From Linyphia triangularis (lineage: Eukaryota; Arthropoda; Arachnida; Araneae; Linyphiidae), in assembly GCA_963978545.1 (NCBI GenBank), contig OZ021732.1, positions 22,669,688 through 22,733,687 of the forward strand: a stretch of 64,000 nucleotides of DNA, read 5' to 3'. Positions within the stretch are counted from its first letter, which is position 1. Each line of letters opens with the position of its first letter. The notes under the pieces are model-generated. The model saw only the letters and a list, made by a program, of their open reading frames with translations. It did no database searches and was not told where the DNA came from. Positions 1 to 12,876 of the stretch are shown here, in pieces. Made by a program: the position numbers and the translations under genes.

Positions 1-3000
1 TTGGCATTTAAATTTTTAAGACAATTTTCAAAGTTCAAGTAAGAGTTGATCAAAGCATGCCTTTAAAAACATTTCAGAACTTTGTGATTGGTCACAAGTC
101 CTCATAAGTTTCCAATGACGTAGTCACCATACTACTATAATCTTATAGTATTCAAATACTATAATTAACAACAATTCATTTTCTATTTTAAAGAGGGGAA
201 AATAAAAAGGAAAAATAATTAATAGAAACCGTTTTAACTAAATTAAATTAGTCATGTTTTCATCGTTGTTTTAACAATTTGTGTTCCGAGTTCTCAAATC
301 CAATTCTAATAATCTGGTCTATGCCATGGTATAATTTTTTAAAAGAAATTAATCTTTAGTCGTTTTCCGGCATTTACAAAAAGAAAATTAATCACACAAG
401 TATCAAATTAAATTTTACGAAATTTAGATATTTATTAACTCCAAAATTACATCGAAATTCATAAAGTTCATAAAAAGGCGACGAAAGTGTTGTAAGACAG
501 TGTTAACTAATATTTAAAAAAATTAAGTTTTTATAGAGGTTAGTTTTCCCTTGTAAGAACTGCTCATGCAAAAAAAATTACTTCATTTTGACCTATAAAT
601 AACCAAAAACTAAAGTTTGCATCTGTAAATATTTCTTATCTGAAATAAAATAGACAAAATAAAGACATCAAGGCTGGATGGCAAGAGTGTATTTGAATTG
701 TAAAATTCTAACAACTAAAGAAAAAAAATATGTTACATATATTTATAACCTTTAAGAGGACGCGAAAGAGAACTAGTGGCAGAACCAATCATAATTAAGC
801 ATATAATAAAATAATATTAAAAGTAAGATGATGCAATGTAAGGATGGTATTACGATATACTAATATAAAATAGGATGATGTAATTCAATGCTAGGATTAC
901 AATATCTAGCATTATCAGCAGATTTCCCAAACAACTCTTAACTAATATGTAAAATTTCCTACTTTTAATCCAATAGTTTTTGCGCAGTGAGACAAAGAAG
1001 TATGCACGGAAAAAAAATTGAAACAGCGACAACTCTTTTTAATCCTATTTTCTTTTTAAAAACAGAGAAACAATAAATCATTTTTTTATAATTTTGAGGA
1101 AATTTCATTTGATACCAAGCAATTTTTTAATTGCAACATATTACCAATTCAAATTTCATTAAATGATATAAAAGTATTATAAAAAAAATCAAAATAGGAG
1201 TCAGAAACTTGATTGTGAAGATTGATATCCAACCGATCTAAAAGCATATTTTTGAAATTACAATCTAAATCATCTACACTAAAATTGCGATTAAATGGAG
1301 TTAATAAATATTCTATTTTCCCAAGGATAAGCCTTTCTACTCATAGTTTAAATAACTAATGACAATACAAATTAAAACTAAGGACTTGCTGCCAAACAAT
1401 TCATTGTTTAATTGGGAATTTCGTACCTTTCATTTTAAGCATAAGTTGCTTCTTTGGATCTCTGCCTTAAACAACTTCTAAAATAATTAGGCATAGAAAC
1501 ACTCGACAAAACAAAGTCTTTGTTTCAAGGTGGAACTCGCGTACACCTAATGTCACAATAATAGATAACACTTCCCTAAAGGTTGAGTTGAAAACTCTTG
1601 GATATTAGTACGCACTGATTGTTTAAGAGCTTGTCTTCCTGACAAAAGAATTATAATTGGGGATTTCGTAGAAAATGTTACAGAACAAATTTTGAGTGTT
1701 TCACTTAAATTTCATTCCCTCCCACGTAGTTTATTCAAGGATAATCTTAAAGGTTTGGAATGTCAGGAGTGTGACATGACCAAAGGGTCATGCTTACAAG
1801 TTATATAAATAGCATTTTAATTTAGAGTGGAAACATTTCTCTTACAAAGTAGAGTGAATGATAAATGGAACACTCTGTTAGACCACATTGTAAATAGTAC
1901 TGGAGTAAGTATATTTAAATTCTACACAATGGGATTCTAAGGAGGATTTAAACTGGACCAACAGATTGGCCTTGAGTCTGTGCATAATCATAATTTTTAA
2001 TTTATTTATGTATATATAGTGGAATTACTACCAGTCTTTGCGTGAAATTTAAAGTATTTTACTGGCTTTATAAATATTTCAGCCTAATATTAATTTAGCA
2101 TATTTCTGTTCCTAATGAATTTATAGTGATATCAAGATTTTCATAGCATAATTTGTATCATTCTCTTAGAAAACGCAAGCTTCAATATACCAAACTGCAG
2201 TCCATGATGCATTGTTTGATATTCGTTCAGATTTTTTTTTTTTTTTTTTTTTTCAATTTTCAAAAAATAGATTATTCAGATTAAAAAACATTGACTACAA
2301 AAAGGACTTTAAATAAGTAAAAGAATTTCAGAATTATAAAATTCTCTCTCTTGTTGAATTAATTGTTTTTAATTAACTCATTTCATTGTAAGACCCTGTC
2401 GTTCAGAAAATCGAGATGCTAACCAATGAATACCAATCAGAATTACAGTGTATATATGTTGCGATGCCGAAGATTAAAATGAGGAATGCGTAGTGTGCCC
2501 TTTAGACACAAACAGAACCACACTTTTTGTTTTATAGCTCAGATTAGAGTTACTACTCAGCTTTGAACAGGATTTCTATTATTTTTAAATGTTTCTAATA
2601 AAAAAAAACATATAAACCGTTTTACAAGTAAACATATTAAGTTCCTATTAATTGCATAATGCGGTAATGATCATCAAATTAAGGAAATAATTTCCTGATC
2701 TTAAAACGTAACAATATTAAATACCTTCATTTAAAAAATAATTTGAATGTCAAATAAAGTTATCTTTCTGACTGGTATTAACAAACTACACGGAGGATGA
2801 TGATCTCGTTTACACTCCTCATTCCTCCGATCAGAGTAACATAATGGAAACTATAATTCAGAAGACATTCGACAATACCAGCATACATCCTCAACCTTTG
2901 CCCTTCCAGTTCCAGACACAAACCCGACTGACCATTACTTGCAATACAGTGCAACAGCAAACCACGGTCCTTGCATCCAATCCAAAAGAGTCTACTCGCA

Positions 3001-5195
3001 ACAGCCGTCAAAGATTATGGAATGATTTTTTTCACTTGATTCCATTCCAACCAAGAGACCTATAGACTTCGAAAATATTGAATTTAAGGAGCAAGTTGAT
3101 CCCTGGATAACAAAACTGAATTAAGATTTCCTTTGGAAAGTTTGAAAGAGTCATGAAAGATAAGAAGACCCTAAACTAGTTCGTAGCTTTAAATTTACGG
3201 AAGCATTATTGGAATTGCAATTCTTTTCACGTAAGAAACACAGTAACATATCAATGTAACAGCGAGAGTATCTAAAAAGCATCTAAACCGGTTAATGTAA
3301 CCTTATCTAATAAGGAAGGAAAGAAAACGCTTATATACTTTACTGCTGGGAGTTAATTGATAGCCATAAGTAAACAATTTTAATTTCAAAGTGAAAATGT
3401 ATACACAATTGGCTTAGTTATCCGTTTCATAATGAAATGTGTAACTAAAAGTTTGAATGACATATTAAATTGAATGACATATGTAAAGAAAAAAAATTTC
3501 TTGGACATTTTTCAATATGACATAGAAATATGCCTAATAAATACAAAGTATATTTATATTTAAATTTTTAGTCCTAAACCTTTTTTAAATGATTTTAAAA
3601 TTTTAAATTTCCTAAATTTTATGGTTAAGGGCTACCTAATCACTTACATCTGCAAAAGTACTGGACAATTTTTCTAGTAATTGTTCGATTTGGAAACTTC
3701 ACTGCAAACTTAGGCTTATCCAAAGCTGAATTAGTCATAACTATTAAATAAGACCAAAAAAATATGTAAAGAAATTAAACATTAACAAAGGCAAATATTA
3801 GTTTTAATAAAAGGAAACTTTTATTTACCAACCAGGGTATTAGTATAAATAATTTAAATCAATAAATATTAAATTTTTATTTCTTTATGCAACTACTTGT
3901 GAAAATAATACTTTTTCAAACGAGAGGTGCTATAAACATTCCCACTACCAAAATGTCCGTAAAAATGTGATAAAGGCGTTAAAAGTTTAAAAAATCGAAT
4001 ATCTTTAACACGATGTTCTCTTCCCTCGAGCATCGTCCATCAAGAACTGTTTATCTTCTGTTTCACTTAAAATATTGTCAATTTCGTGTTTTGGCGGGGG
4101 TGAGGGTTTCCAGTGTAACAATTTTTTTTACAAAAAGGCTACTTTTTTTAAATAACAAAAATATGAAAACCAAAACGATAAATTACACCAATCTATGCAG
4201 TGACCAATATTTAATGTAATCGAAAATTATGCGATATTCCACCCTCCTAGATTTTATATGTATTTCATGTCTATGTTATGTAAGTAAATTATATACTCTC
4301 TTTCACTTTGAGAGGAATTATTTGTCTGAATTGGATAAGTATGTGTGGTTAAGGCTAGAAATGTTAGTCTAAGGCTTGTGGACTGGCCTATGGTAAAAGT
4401 TTCTCACTTCAATATAGTATAGAAGCTTAACTTCAATTTATCACGTTTAAATATCAAATCTTTCAATATCATTTCAGAAAAATTGTTAAGAGATAAATTT
4501 TCTTACGTGGGATCGCTACTTGTACAATATGATATGAAATCTTATCTATTTTGATCTACAAAAATGCTTCATATTTTTTAAGACACATAATTAAAAAAAA
4601 AAAAAAAGTGTTATAAATTCTATGTGAAAGAGATATATTGGCCTCTCTTAATGCCTGCAGCTATCTTATTATTACTGAACACACAACGAGTACTCATTTC
4701 AACATCAAAATATACGATAAAACAAAAATATTGACAAGAACAGATATTTTGTAAAGTTTCCAATCTTTTCATTGATAGCTGTTTTCCTCTATTTATACAA
4801 TGTCTCATATATTGGTTTGTTAGTTTTATTTACATAAGAAACGCTGGAAGCTTTCCAAGAGAAAGTAAACACGGAAGTTTATTAGTTCTCTATTGTAACC
4901 GGTTTGTACTTAGACACTTGAACTGCCTCAGGAAATTCACAATGTGAATTGCCATGTCTGTTGTGCAATATGAAGTTGTGTCTAACCACTAGTATATTTT
5001 GGGAGCTGCACTATTTTAATAACTTTCTTTCCTATATTTAGGAATTTTAAAGAATGAATGGAAAAGCAATTGCATTTGCATCCAACAGAAAATATAAATA
5101 ATTAAAACTCAATTAATTAGTTTATTTATTTATTTTAATTTTATATTTATATTTATTTATTTTGCAATAAGTAATACGTAGGAATTATTTTAAAT
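1..5195. other. AT-rich non-coding stretch
   Basis: No supported gene. Long AT-rich sequence with short homopolymer runs, for example a T run near 2231-2252. One locally less AT-rich patch (about 2772-3065) is described separately. No splice-flanked coding exon or RNA gene was recognised on either strand. Confidence 0.6.
2772..3065 (+). other. open stretch of unknown nature, possible gene remnant
   Basis: A 97-codon open frame stands out from its AT-rich surroundings by more balanced base composition and an acidic start (residues TEDDDLVYTPHSSDQ) followed by a Gln/Thr-rich part. An ATG lies at 2844. The frame ends at a TAG at 3063-3065, and a short further open stretch follows in a different frame. 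No convincing splice acceptor precedes it, no domain is recognised, and the opposite strand is also open. It may be a decayed exon, a transposon fragment or chance. Confidence 0.2.
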
Positions 5196-5203
5196 AAAAT
5201 TAC

Positions 5204-5357
5204 GGTACTCTTCCGTTATCCGGGAGCAAATGTCGCCAACCAAACGCGAGGCCTGGCCAAGCGAAGCGAATGGAAGGAAAACGTTTTTTATTTTGATTGG
5301 TGAAATTCTACATTAATTGGCGATTTGTCGCTTGCGCCCGGAAAACGGAAGAGTACC
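5204..5357. mobile_element. 154-bp MITE with 8-bp target duplication
   Basis: The ends are inverted repeats starting GGTACTCTTCCGTT, continuing imperfectly for about 24 bp. The element is flanked on both sides by the identical octamer AAAATTAC (5196-5203 and 5358-5365). An 8-bp duplication with short inverted ends and no coding capacity fits a non-autonomous hAT-type element. A further copy of the right end (AAACGGAAGAGTACC) occurs near 5650-5663 without a partner. Confidence 0.85.
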
Positions 5358-5380
5358 AAAATTACTAAGAATATTTCCTA

Positions 5381-5382
<2 letters not shown>

Positions 5383-5420
<38 letters not shown>
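5383..5420. repeat. poly(T) run of about 38
   Basis: An uninterrupted T homopolymer lies just right of the 154-bp MITE. Runs this long are common in this window and give spurious Phe/Lys-rich reading frames. Confidence 0.9.
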
Positions 5421-5422
<2 letters not shown>

Positions 5423-8044
5423 TGTTATTATCTATTTAAAATATTAATATTCTAAATAGATATTTCGTAAAATAGTAATCAAAATAAAGAAACTAGGAGC
5501 AAAAATATCAAATGGTTAAATGATACAAGTTGTAGAAATTTAAAACACTATTTTAATACAACGTTTCACTATCAAAAATTTACAATCGTTACATTTAAGC
5601 GTCATTTAAATGGGTAAACGTTTGGGCTTGGCTCTAACTGTGGTAACCGCCAAACGGAAGAGTACCTTAATAATTTATATTTTAACTTAATTTTATGATT
5701 ATTGTTGTTTTAATTTTCTTTTAATTGCCGTGTTTTTGATTTTTGAGATTTTTCTGATCGTTAATGAAAAATATCGCCAAATGTCTTATACTATATCTAT
5801 TTCACTTTTTCTTAAATGTAAACTTCCATGTCTTTCAACGGGTTCCCAGCTGCGCGGGGCCACACTGCTAGTGAGTTATAATGATAAGTGTACAATGCAA
5901 TTTTGAAACTAATAGTACACTCAGAAATGGTCACCTAACGCTTAGGTTTAAAATACATAAACTTAGTATTATTGAATTAAAATTAGTTTGTATGTGATTT
6001 GAAACTCTTTGTTTTAAAATCTCAGGCTTAGCTTTGCAAACTGAGAACTTGAATAAATCTTTAACTTAAAGAAACTTCATCTTAAAGAAATTAAGTTTCA
6101 ACTGAGTTGTCTAATGGAGATTATGCATGACGACGTCACAGTTAATTCATTAGACTAAAATTAAACAATCTTATAAACGCTCTAACGGAATTTGAAAATT
6201 CGTATTCGTTTTTAAAGATGTTTTAAGATTGGTTACAAGCACGTCACAAGTGTTGCCATTCGATACAACCCCATTCTTCATACTGCTGTGCTTAAGTCCA
6301 TTTAATATTTTCAGATTTCATAACCCATTCTGCTTTATGAAATTGTAACCATCTGCAACTGGACATTAGCCACTTCACATGTTGCTTAATGAGTGATGTA
6401 AGTGCGAAATGTCCGTATGTCAGTGAATTTCCAGAAACTTTTGTTCGTAATTGTCAGCGGAAAGCTCATTTGCGCTTCTTGGGTGATTGATGGAGGTATT
6501 TAGTGCTTTGGGTTCACTGGCACGCTTCCCGACTTGACAGTCTTCGTTTTCGTTTCAACACTTCTTCTTTCTTATTCCGCTTTTGAGACTGATATTGCCA
6601 TTTATTAAGTTTCCGAAACCTTTGCCAAAAGTAATTATTTTCTATTTATTGGGGCGAGTTTCGCGCTGCAAATGAAACACTCAAAGACTTCACATTTCGT
6701 GGAATTTCAAACAACTTAATTTTGAGCATCATTTTAAAACGATTTTATTAACTTTATTTTAATTAAAATGTATTATAATTAATGAAGTATAATCATTTAT
6801 AAATAAATACTATATTTTTAATTGATTATAATCGTTTGTAATTAATAAGTAGTAGTATGTCATTTCTTGTTACATTTAAGAATATAATTATTGTTATAAG
6901 CATCAAATCGCAATTTTCACACCACTTCCGATTTCATTTCTCTCTCTCTCTCTCTTTTTTTTTTTTTTTTTTTTTTTAATTTGAATATCACTCAATTGGT
7001 GGCAATCGAACAAAATATTTGAAGTTGTTGAACTTCTATTAGAACAATAGCAATACGTTTCAAATAAGAATATTGTCTTGTAAAATACGCGCTGTATAAT
7101 TATATTAAAACTGCAAGTTATTAATTGTACTCCTTATACAATAATTATTATGAAAATATATAATTAAACCATTTAAAAACTTATTACTTAAAATAATTCA
7201 AATGACTCGTTATAATTATATTTAAATAAAATAAATATTATTTTTGTAATCATTATAATTAATTTGTATTTAATATTATTATTGTTATTACTAATGTAAA
7301 TAATTATTGTTAATATGTATTGTAAATAATGATTATTATAGATCTGTAACCAGAATCTAATATGTAACTGTGTCGATGAGGACAAAATTTGAATAGTTAT
7401 AATTAACTATTTGTATTAATTACTAAAAATTTTTAATTAATTATGATCCTTTTTAATGATTATAACAATTTATAATTAATTACCTAAGAGACAACATAAT
7501 TCAGGATAAAAGAAAATTAATTATATTCATTTATAATTCATTAAGATGATTATGTTAATTAAAATTAATTGTAGTTAACAGTAATGATAATTATATTATT
7601 TATTTGTAGAATAGGTTTAAATAGATAAAATATATTATCCCATAACATATAAATATTTAACTTTATTATTTAGTTTTGTTATACTACAAAACAATTTCAC
7701 TATGTTGTGGCACCTTAGATCTGTAACCCGAATCTAATGTAACTGTGTCAATGGGGACAAAATTTGAATAGTTCAATTACTGAATAACATGGTAAAAGGA
7801 AAAATAGTTATGTGAGGTTAAAATTAGGTTAGAGAAGAAACGGATATGACTTTTGGCACACTTATAAAGTCGGCACGAGAAAGTATTTCTAGCGTCAGAC
7901 TAAAAACTTCAACTATGTAGCAAAAATAAATTCACGATCAAAGCGTATTCCAAGTAATAACAAACAAATAATAATATTTGTCACAAATCATACGAAATCA
8001 CGAATGAATGGGTTGAGTAAACATTTTTAACGTGCTGTTCAGTA
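5421..8044. other. AT-rich non-coding stretch
   Basis: No gene seen. It contains a (TC)n tract running into poly(T) near 6941-6977, AT-rich low-complexity DNA around 6740-7620, and a short direct repeat at 7340-7406 and 7717-7780 (both begin AGATCTGTAACC). A less AT-rich patch at about 6240-6560 has no coding signal that I can recognise. Confidence 0.6.
7340..7780 (+). repeat. pair of about 60-bp direct repeats
   Basis: The segment starting AGATCTGTAACC at 7340 is repeated at about 7717 with small differences, including a loss of 2 bases in the second copy. Both include GACAAAATTTGAATAGTT. The copies are about 375 bp apart. Confidence 0.7.
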
Positions 8045-8052
8045 AAACGAAT

Positions 8053-9619
8053 CATGAGCGCCCCCAGGAGGGTGCAAGGAGGTGCACTTGCACCCCCCTG
8101 GCTCTTGAAATTTTTTAAAAAAATGAGGGAAAAGATGTAAATTCCAAGATAAAAAAAAACATATGCTGCTTATACTTTTATGTTACAGTGAGTATTTTTT
8201 TCTATTAATTTAGTCTTTTGTTTCTTTGCTATGTCGTTTTTTATAGCTACTTGTGTGACGCTTTTCTGGCGCTTGTTGTCTATGATTATTAGAGAGTGAT
8301 GAGTAGAAGTATTTATTCCTTTTATTGTATAACCATTTCATCAGATATAGGGAAGACTTGTGTACCTAGAGCTACCATGTATCTAGGGCCACCCCACTTT
8401 TATTGAATAATGTTTAGTTCTAAGTTTTTTTACTCGGATAAGTAGCAACACCCTATTGCTCTTTTGGCAGTCATTTTGAAATATTAGAGGAGAAAGCTGT
8501 TGCAAGTTATAAGTGGAAAACGTTTTATATGGTCTGTAGTAACATTTTGCAGTTCATGTCTTTAATTGTTTTATAAAGTTAAATATTTTTCTTTGAATTC
8601 TAGAAAATAATTTTGTTTGTAACATTGAGTACGAAATGAGATGTTTATATAAGTCCTATCTCCATGTGCATTTTTAGTAGAAGACATTTTATATGAAATT
8701 ACCAAGTCGTGTACCTAGGGCCACATAGTTGATTATTGTGTTCAAATTGCCAAAACCAAATTCTGTTGGTGTTTCAAAGCGATAATGCATGCAGCTCATT
8801 TTTTTGGAATCAATTTTTCAAGTTATGAAAATACTTGTAATTCACTAATTATTTGACACATTGCAATTTATTGTAGTTATTATAAATCAATGACTGATAA
8901 TTACTTGGTATTTTTTTTACAAAATTCATCTGTGTATGTTTACTTTCTATTCATAATGTACTGAAACCTCACTTAAGGAGAATGGCCTTAGGTACATCAG
9001 CTACTGGCCCTTGGTACAACGAGGTCTTGTACCTAGGGCCATTTGTAAAAAAATTTTAAAAAATTTCGATTTGACAGAATCGATTATTTTAAGGTATTTA
9101 TATTAATCCCAATGGGAAGTAATTACTATAAAGATGTATGCATATCAGTTTCACATTTTTAAACGCCTCAGTGGCTCATTTTTTGTGCATTGAAAAAAGG
9201 CGGCCCTAGGTACACAGGTCTCCCCTACTATGTCTTGAATTCTATTTTTAAAATTCAATTGAACATATTTCAATACTGCCTTTGTTTTTCATTTTTATTT
9301 TTTTTATGTATATATATATTTTTTATTATTATTATATAGAAGATATAAAAAAAAAGTGTCCTCTGTATTTTTGCATTTTCGAGATCCTCTATTCTAAAAA
9401 CTGCCTCTTGAATGCCGTGAGAACTAGTTGGATGATAAAAAAATCGTTAAAAAATATATTTAATATTTTGTATTTTTTTCTCTTTAAAATATACCATGCA
9501 TTTTAACTATTCTCAATTTATAATACATAATCAGTAATTAACATTTAAAAAAAAAAATAATGATTTTGATAAAAATCTAGTCTTGCACCCTCTTGCAAAT
9601 AATCCTGTGGGCGCCCATG
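8053..9619. mobile_element. hAT-type non-autonomous element, 1567 bp
   Basis: Terminal inverted repeats of 17 bp match at 15 positions: the left end begins CATGAGCGCCCCCAGGA and the right end, reverse complemented, begins CATGGGCGCCCACAGGA. The identical octamer AAACGAAT flanks both sides (8045-8052 and 9620-9627). Just inside both ends are GGGTGCAAG-type subterminal repeats. No transposase was recognised. A second element is nested inside at 8350-9225. Confidence 0.85.
8350..9225. mobile_element. nested TA-flanked DNA element, 876 bp
   Basis: The left end GGGAAGACTTGTGTACCTAG is matched by the reverse complement of the right end (GGGGAGACCTGTGTACCTAG), and TA dinucleotides flank both sides (8348-8349, 9226-9227). 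The motif TACCTAGGGCC or close variants recurs inside near 8362, 8712, 9006-9036 and in the right end. No transposase was seen. The TA target suggests a Tc1/mariner-type element, but the exact boundary could differ by a few bases. Confidence 0.65.
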
Positions 9620-9627
9620 AAACGAAT

Positions 9628-11260
9628 CGAATTCGGTAGGTCAACCAATAAAGGCACGAACAAGTTAAATTTTGTCAAACTGATGGATATGGACAAGTTT
9701 CATAGGAAACGCATCATACGGAATCATCGGATTGGAAGATTCCTGGACAGAAACGTGGCTAGGAAGAGAGTACTGCAATTGAAAGAAGAAACAAGGTTAC
9801 AATTTAAAGAATAGGCATTATTACAAGGAAACACGTTCTTCACGTTTAAACGTTTGTTTTCTTTGTCTAGGACTGCTGTCCTCTTTGTAATATCTGTATC
9901 AAAATGTTTCGATTCGGGGCTAAATAGTTATCGATCTGGCTCCTTCATATGGAAATTGGACGGCTTTATACAACTGGTAGGTAAACAACAAAATGTTCTA
10001 AATTTAGTTGTTGTTTTTTTCGTTTAATTAAGCGCGTCATTTTCTAATAATCTGAAACGATTTTGTAACCATATATTAGTTACTTCATGAGTTATTTACA
10101 TATCATTTAAGTGACTTTCGACAGAACTGCACTCCTCAAAAAACCTCCGATAATTTTTTTTCGAAAATCAGATGATCGTCGTTTGCCTATTATTTGCAAC
10201 AAGCTGTCAAAGGTTCAGCGGTGTTACGAAATCCACAATAAGACATTTTTGTGAAATATTTAGAGTTGAATTTGTGAATCTAACGATGAAATAAGTAATA
10301 ATATCGTACTTTATTCTTGTTCACCAAGTACCTACGTTCTTAAATTTTACCCTGATATTTAAATGATCAACAAACTTGAAAGTTTTCTTAACTGGCTTAA
10401 TTTATTTACCTCTATCCAAAAGCCTCCCCAAGAAATCTCATTTCTTGACATTCCAGGAAGCATTTACTTTTTTTTTTCAAAGAACTGTTACTTTCATGAC
10501 CTGTGACATTTCCTTGCACCGAAAAGACATCGATCTTTAGCAACTTTTGGATTGCGTGACAATCAATGAACATTGTTTATCTCCCGTACTCTGTCATCCC
10601 GCTGTATCTGAATCCTTTATCTTGCGTTTGTCACTACATTGCAATGCTGCTTCAGCCATGTTGCCAGTGATCTAGTGTGCATGACAGATCGCTAAAAAAT
10701 GTTTCGTTAGTAATGATTTTTGACGCGGGAATGGATTCCTTTTAGCGTTTTATAGATTTCGTTTTTTATTAAAGGTAAGCATTGCTTCATAAAGAAGTGC
10801 TTCTTTATTGAGAATGTTTCATTCCAGATTTTGAAGTGAGTGGGATGGCGAATAGATTACTTAAGGAATCCATTTTTAAGGATGTTAAAAGCTGATGATA
10901 TTTTACCATAAAAGTAGTCAATTTTAAGGCAACGTTATATTTTTGAAAAAAAAATCTCTATGACAGCAAGAATAAGTTTTGTTTTTGTTAAATTTATCTT
11001 TTTTCGAAAATACTTTTTTACTGACTACCTTTTGAATATTATAATATATAAAATAAATATTTTCATTTAGTGTAAACGCAAATAATTTAAAGCTGTTTAG
11101 AGTTGCATGGAGCCTGTAAAAATCCACATATATCCATAAAAATTCGTACACGTACTATATTGTAACCCTAGAAAAATTATTTATAAGAAAATTTTAAAAA
11201 TAATATTTATTATATTATATATTGTAAATGAATTCATGCCCATAAAAAATTTAGTATTTT
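9628..11260. other. non-coding stretch
   Basis: No supported gene. A 60-odd codon open frame (about 9620-9814) rich in Arg/Lys runs out of the transposon end and is not recognised. The rest is AT-rich DNA with short homopolymers. Confidence 0.5.
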
Positions 11261-11265
11261 TCTTT

Positions 11266-11640
11266 ATATATCTCTCTCTATATATAAAATCCAAAATCTG
11301 TCTGTATGTGTCTATAACTGTAGGCCGACCAAACGGTATAGTGGTTAGCATACTAGCTTCTAGACCGCGAGATTGCGAGTTGGAGTCCCGCGTCAGGCAT
11401 GGGTGTTTGTAAATGCATATTGGCTTGTCTAATGACGAATGTTTCGGCGCATTATAGCCCTCGTGTTGCTGACGGCGCCAGATAATCTGAAAACAACCAA
11501 CTATAACTGTAAGTATGTGTATATAACTTAAGAATCAAGATCTATTGATTATTTAATTACAGCATATGGTTTTAAATACACTTTTACAAACTTTAAGCAC
11601 ACACAAAATAGTAACTACAAGCTAAAAACAAGTTCGTCGT
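11266..11640 (+). mobile_element. possible Helitron 5' end, interrupted by a SINE
   Basis: The sequence TCTCTCTATATATAAAATCC followed by CTGTCTGTATGTGTCTATAA resembles the TC-starting 5' termini of arthropod Helitrons, which usually continue with a CTGTCTG-type stretch. The SINE at 11323-11500 is inserted in it. No matching 3' hairpin and CTRR end was found close by, so the right boundary is arbitrary. Confidence 0.35.
11323..11500 (+). mobile_element. tRNA-derived SINE, family A, copy 1
   Basis: The head is tRNA-like, with an A-box region (GGTATAGTGGTTAGCATAC) and a B-box region (GAGTTGGAGTCCC). The body continues through TAATGACGAATGTTTCGGC to the tail CAGATAATCTGAAAACAACC. The 11-bp duplication CTATAACTGTA flanks it exactly (11312-11322 and 11501-11511). 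There is no poly(A) tail. This is a full-length copy of 178 bp. Confidence 0.92.
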
Positions 11641-11834
11641 TTTTCTATCTATGGTTCATTTATGTCAAGACAATTTCTTTGGAAAAGGAAACATTTGTGG
11701 AAAGAATTTAAACGTTAACAGTCGAGCTTTTCTAATTCAAGCTTTTTTTGTATTTATAATACCTTGCAAAAGAAAAGTGTGAAAGTTCTTCCGAAAGACA
11801 ATCACGTCTTTCTGAAAATGCAAAAAGAAAGGGA

Positions 11835-11842
11835 CAGCACGC

Positions 11843-11893
<51 letters not shown>

Positions 11894-12876
11894 GATGGCT
11901 ATATCTTCGGTTCTAATTATAGTACAATCTTGCGATTTGCACCAAAATGTTTTGTTTACGATTTTCCAAAGGCAAATTTTTTTCTTAGGGGGCTGTATAC
12001 TAAGTAAATTTAACTCTATCTTTAAAAATTTCAATACGAACTCCTATTTGTTATGTTTTTATTCCATTAAGAATACTTCGTTCACCCTAGATACCAAATT
12101 TCAGTTCATTAGCTTGAGAAACTCGTCACTTATGAGCAAAAATATTTTGGCGAATCTTGAGGGCAAATTTCTTAATAGCGGGCTGAATCGAACGTTTTGC
12201 ATGCTTCAAGACGTAATCTATTACGCGGTCCCTTAAAGTGAGCTTTTTTTACATTTTTGCTAAAATATCGAGAACCAAAAGTCAAAATGGAATGAAAAAA
12301 ATTCTGTAGGAGTTTTCGACCATGATAATTCTAATGGAAGCAAAAAAATGTATGTTTCTATTTATAAAATTTTAAAACTTGTTTTATTAATTAATAATTA
12401 ATTATTAAAAAAAAATTCATACAAAAGTTGCATGTTATTTATGTTTGGTCTTAAACCAACTAACCTTTGAAATAAAAATTGTTAAAATATATTAACTATA
12501 CAAGAATTTATGGCCAAAAACACAAATTTTCTTTTTAACATTAATTTATAAATTTTTTTTTGACATCGTTTAATTTACTAACCACTCATTGGAAAATTAT
12601 GAAATTTTGTATTTAGTCGGAGGTGGGTTTTTTTATTGTTATTTTAAGGGTAAATATGGTATAAAATTATGGGGTTGCTATTGAACTTTTTAAAATTTAG
12701 TTTAATTTTAATATGTAGATGAGCCCGCATGATAAAAAAAAAATTATATACAATTAATAAAGACCTTCCACAATTCGCAACGGTACTTGACTTTTGTTAT
12801 TTCCTTATTTAGAATACAAGATATAGTTGTAGTTCGGATATTTTTTTTTTTTTTTTTTTTTTTTTTAGCATTGTAC
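11835..12876. mobile_element. DNA element, copy 1 of the ACGATGGCTATATC family
   Basis: The sequence ACGATGGCTATATCTTCGG at 11893 and the degenerate inverse near 12815-12838 are the inner parts of the inverted ends. Extensive similarity to 46217-48205 includes CGGTCCCTTAAAGTGAGC and CACCAAAATGTTTTG. The left end carries a 49-base A run (11844-11892) and the right a long T run (about 12840-12866). The outermost ends are decayed here, so the borders are approximate. No transposase was seen. Confidence 0.7.
11844..11892. repeat. poly(A) run of about 49
   Basis: This homopolymer is the longest in the window. It sits in the terminal repeat of the DNA element at 11835. It produces a spurious Phe-rich frame on the - strand. 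Confidence 0.9.

Noticed and set aside
11732..12034. 100-codon - strand frame with a long Phe run
   Set aside because: Created by the 49-base A run in a transposon end.
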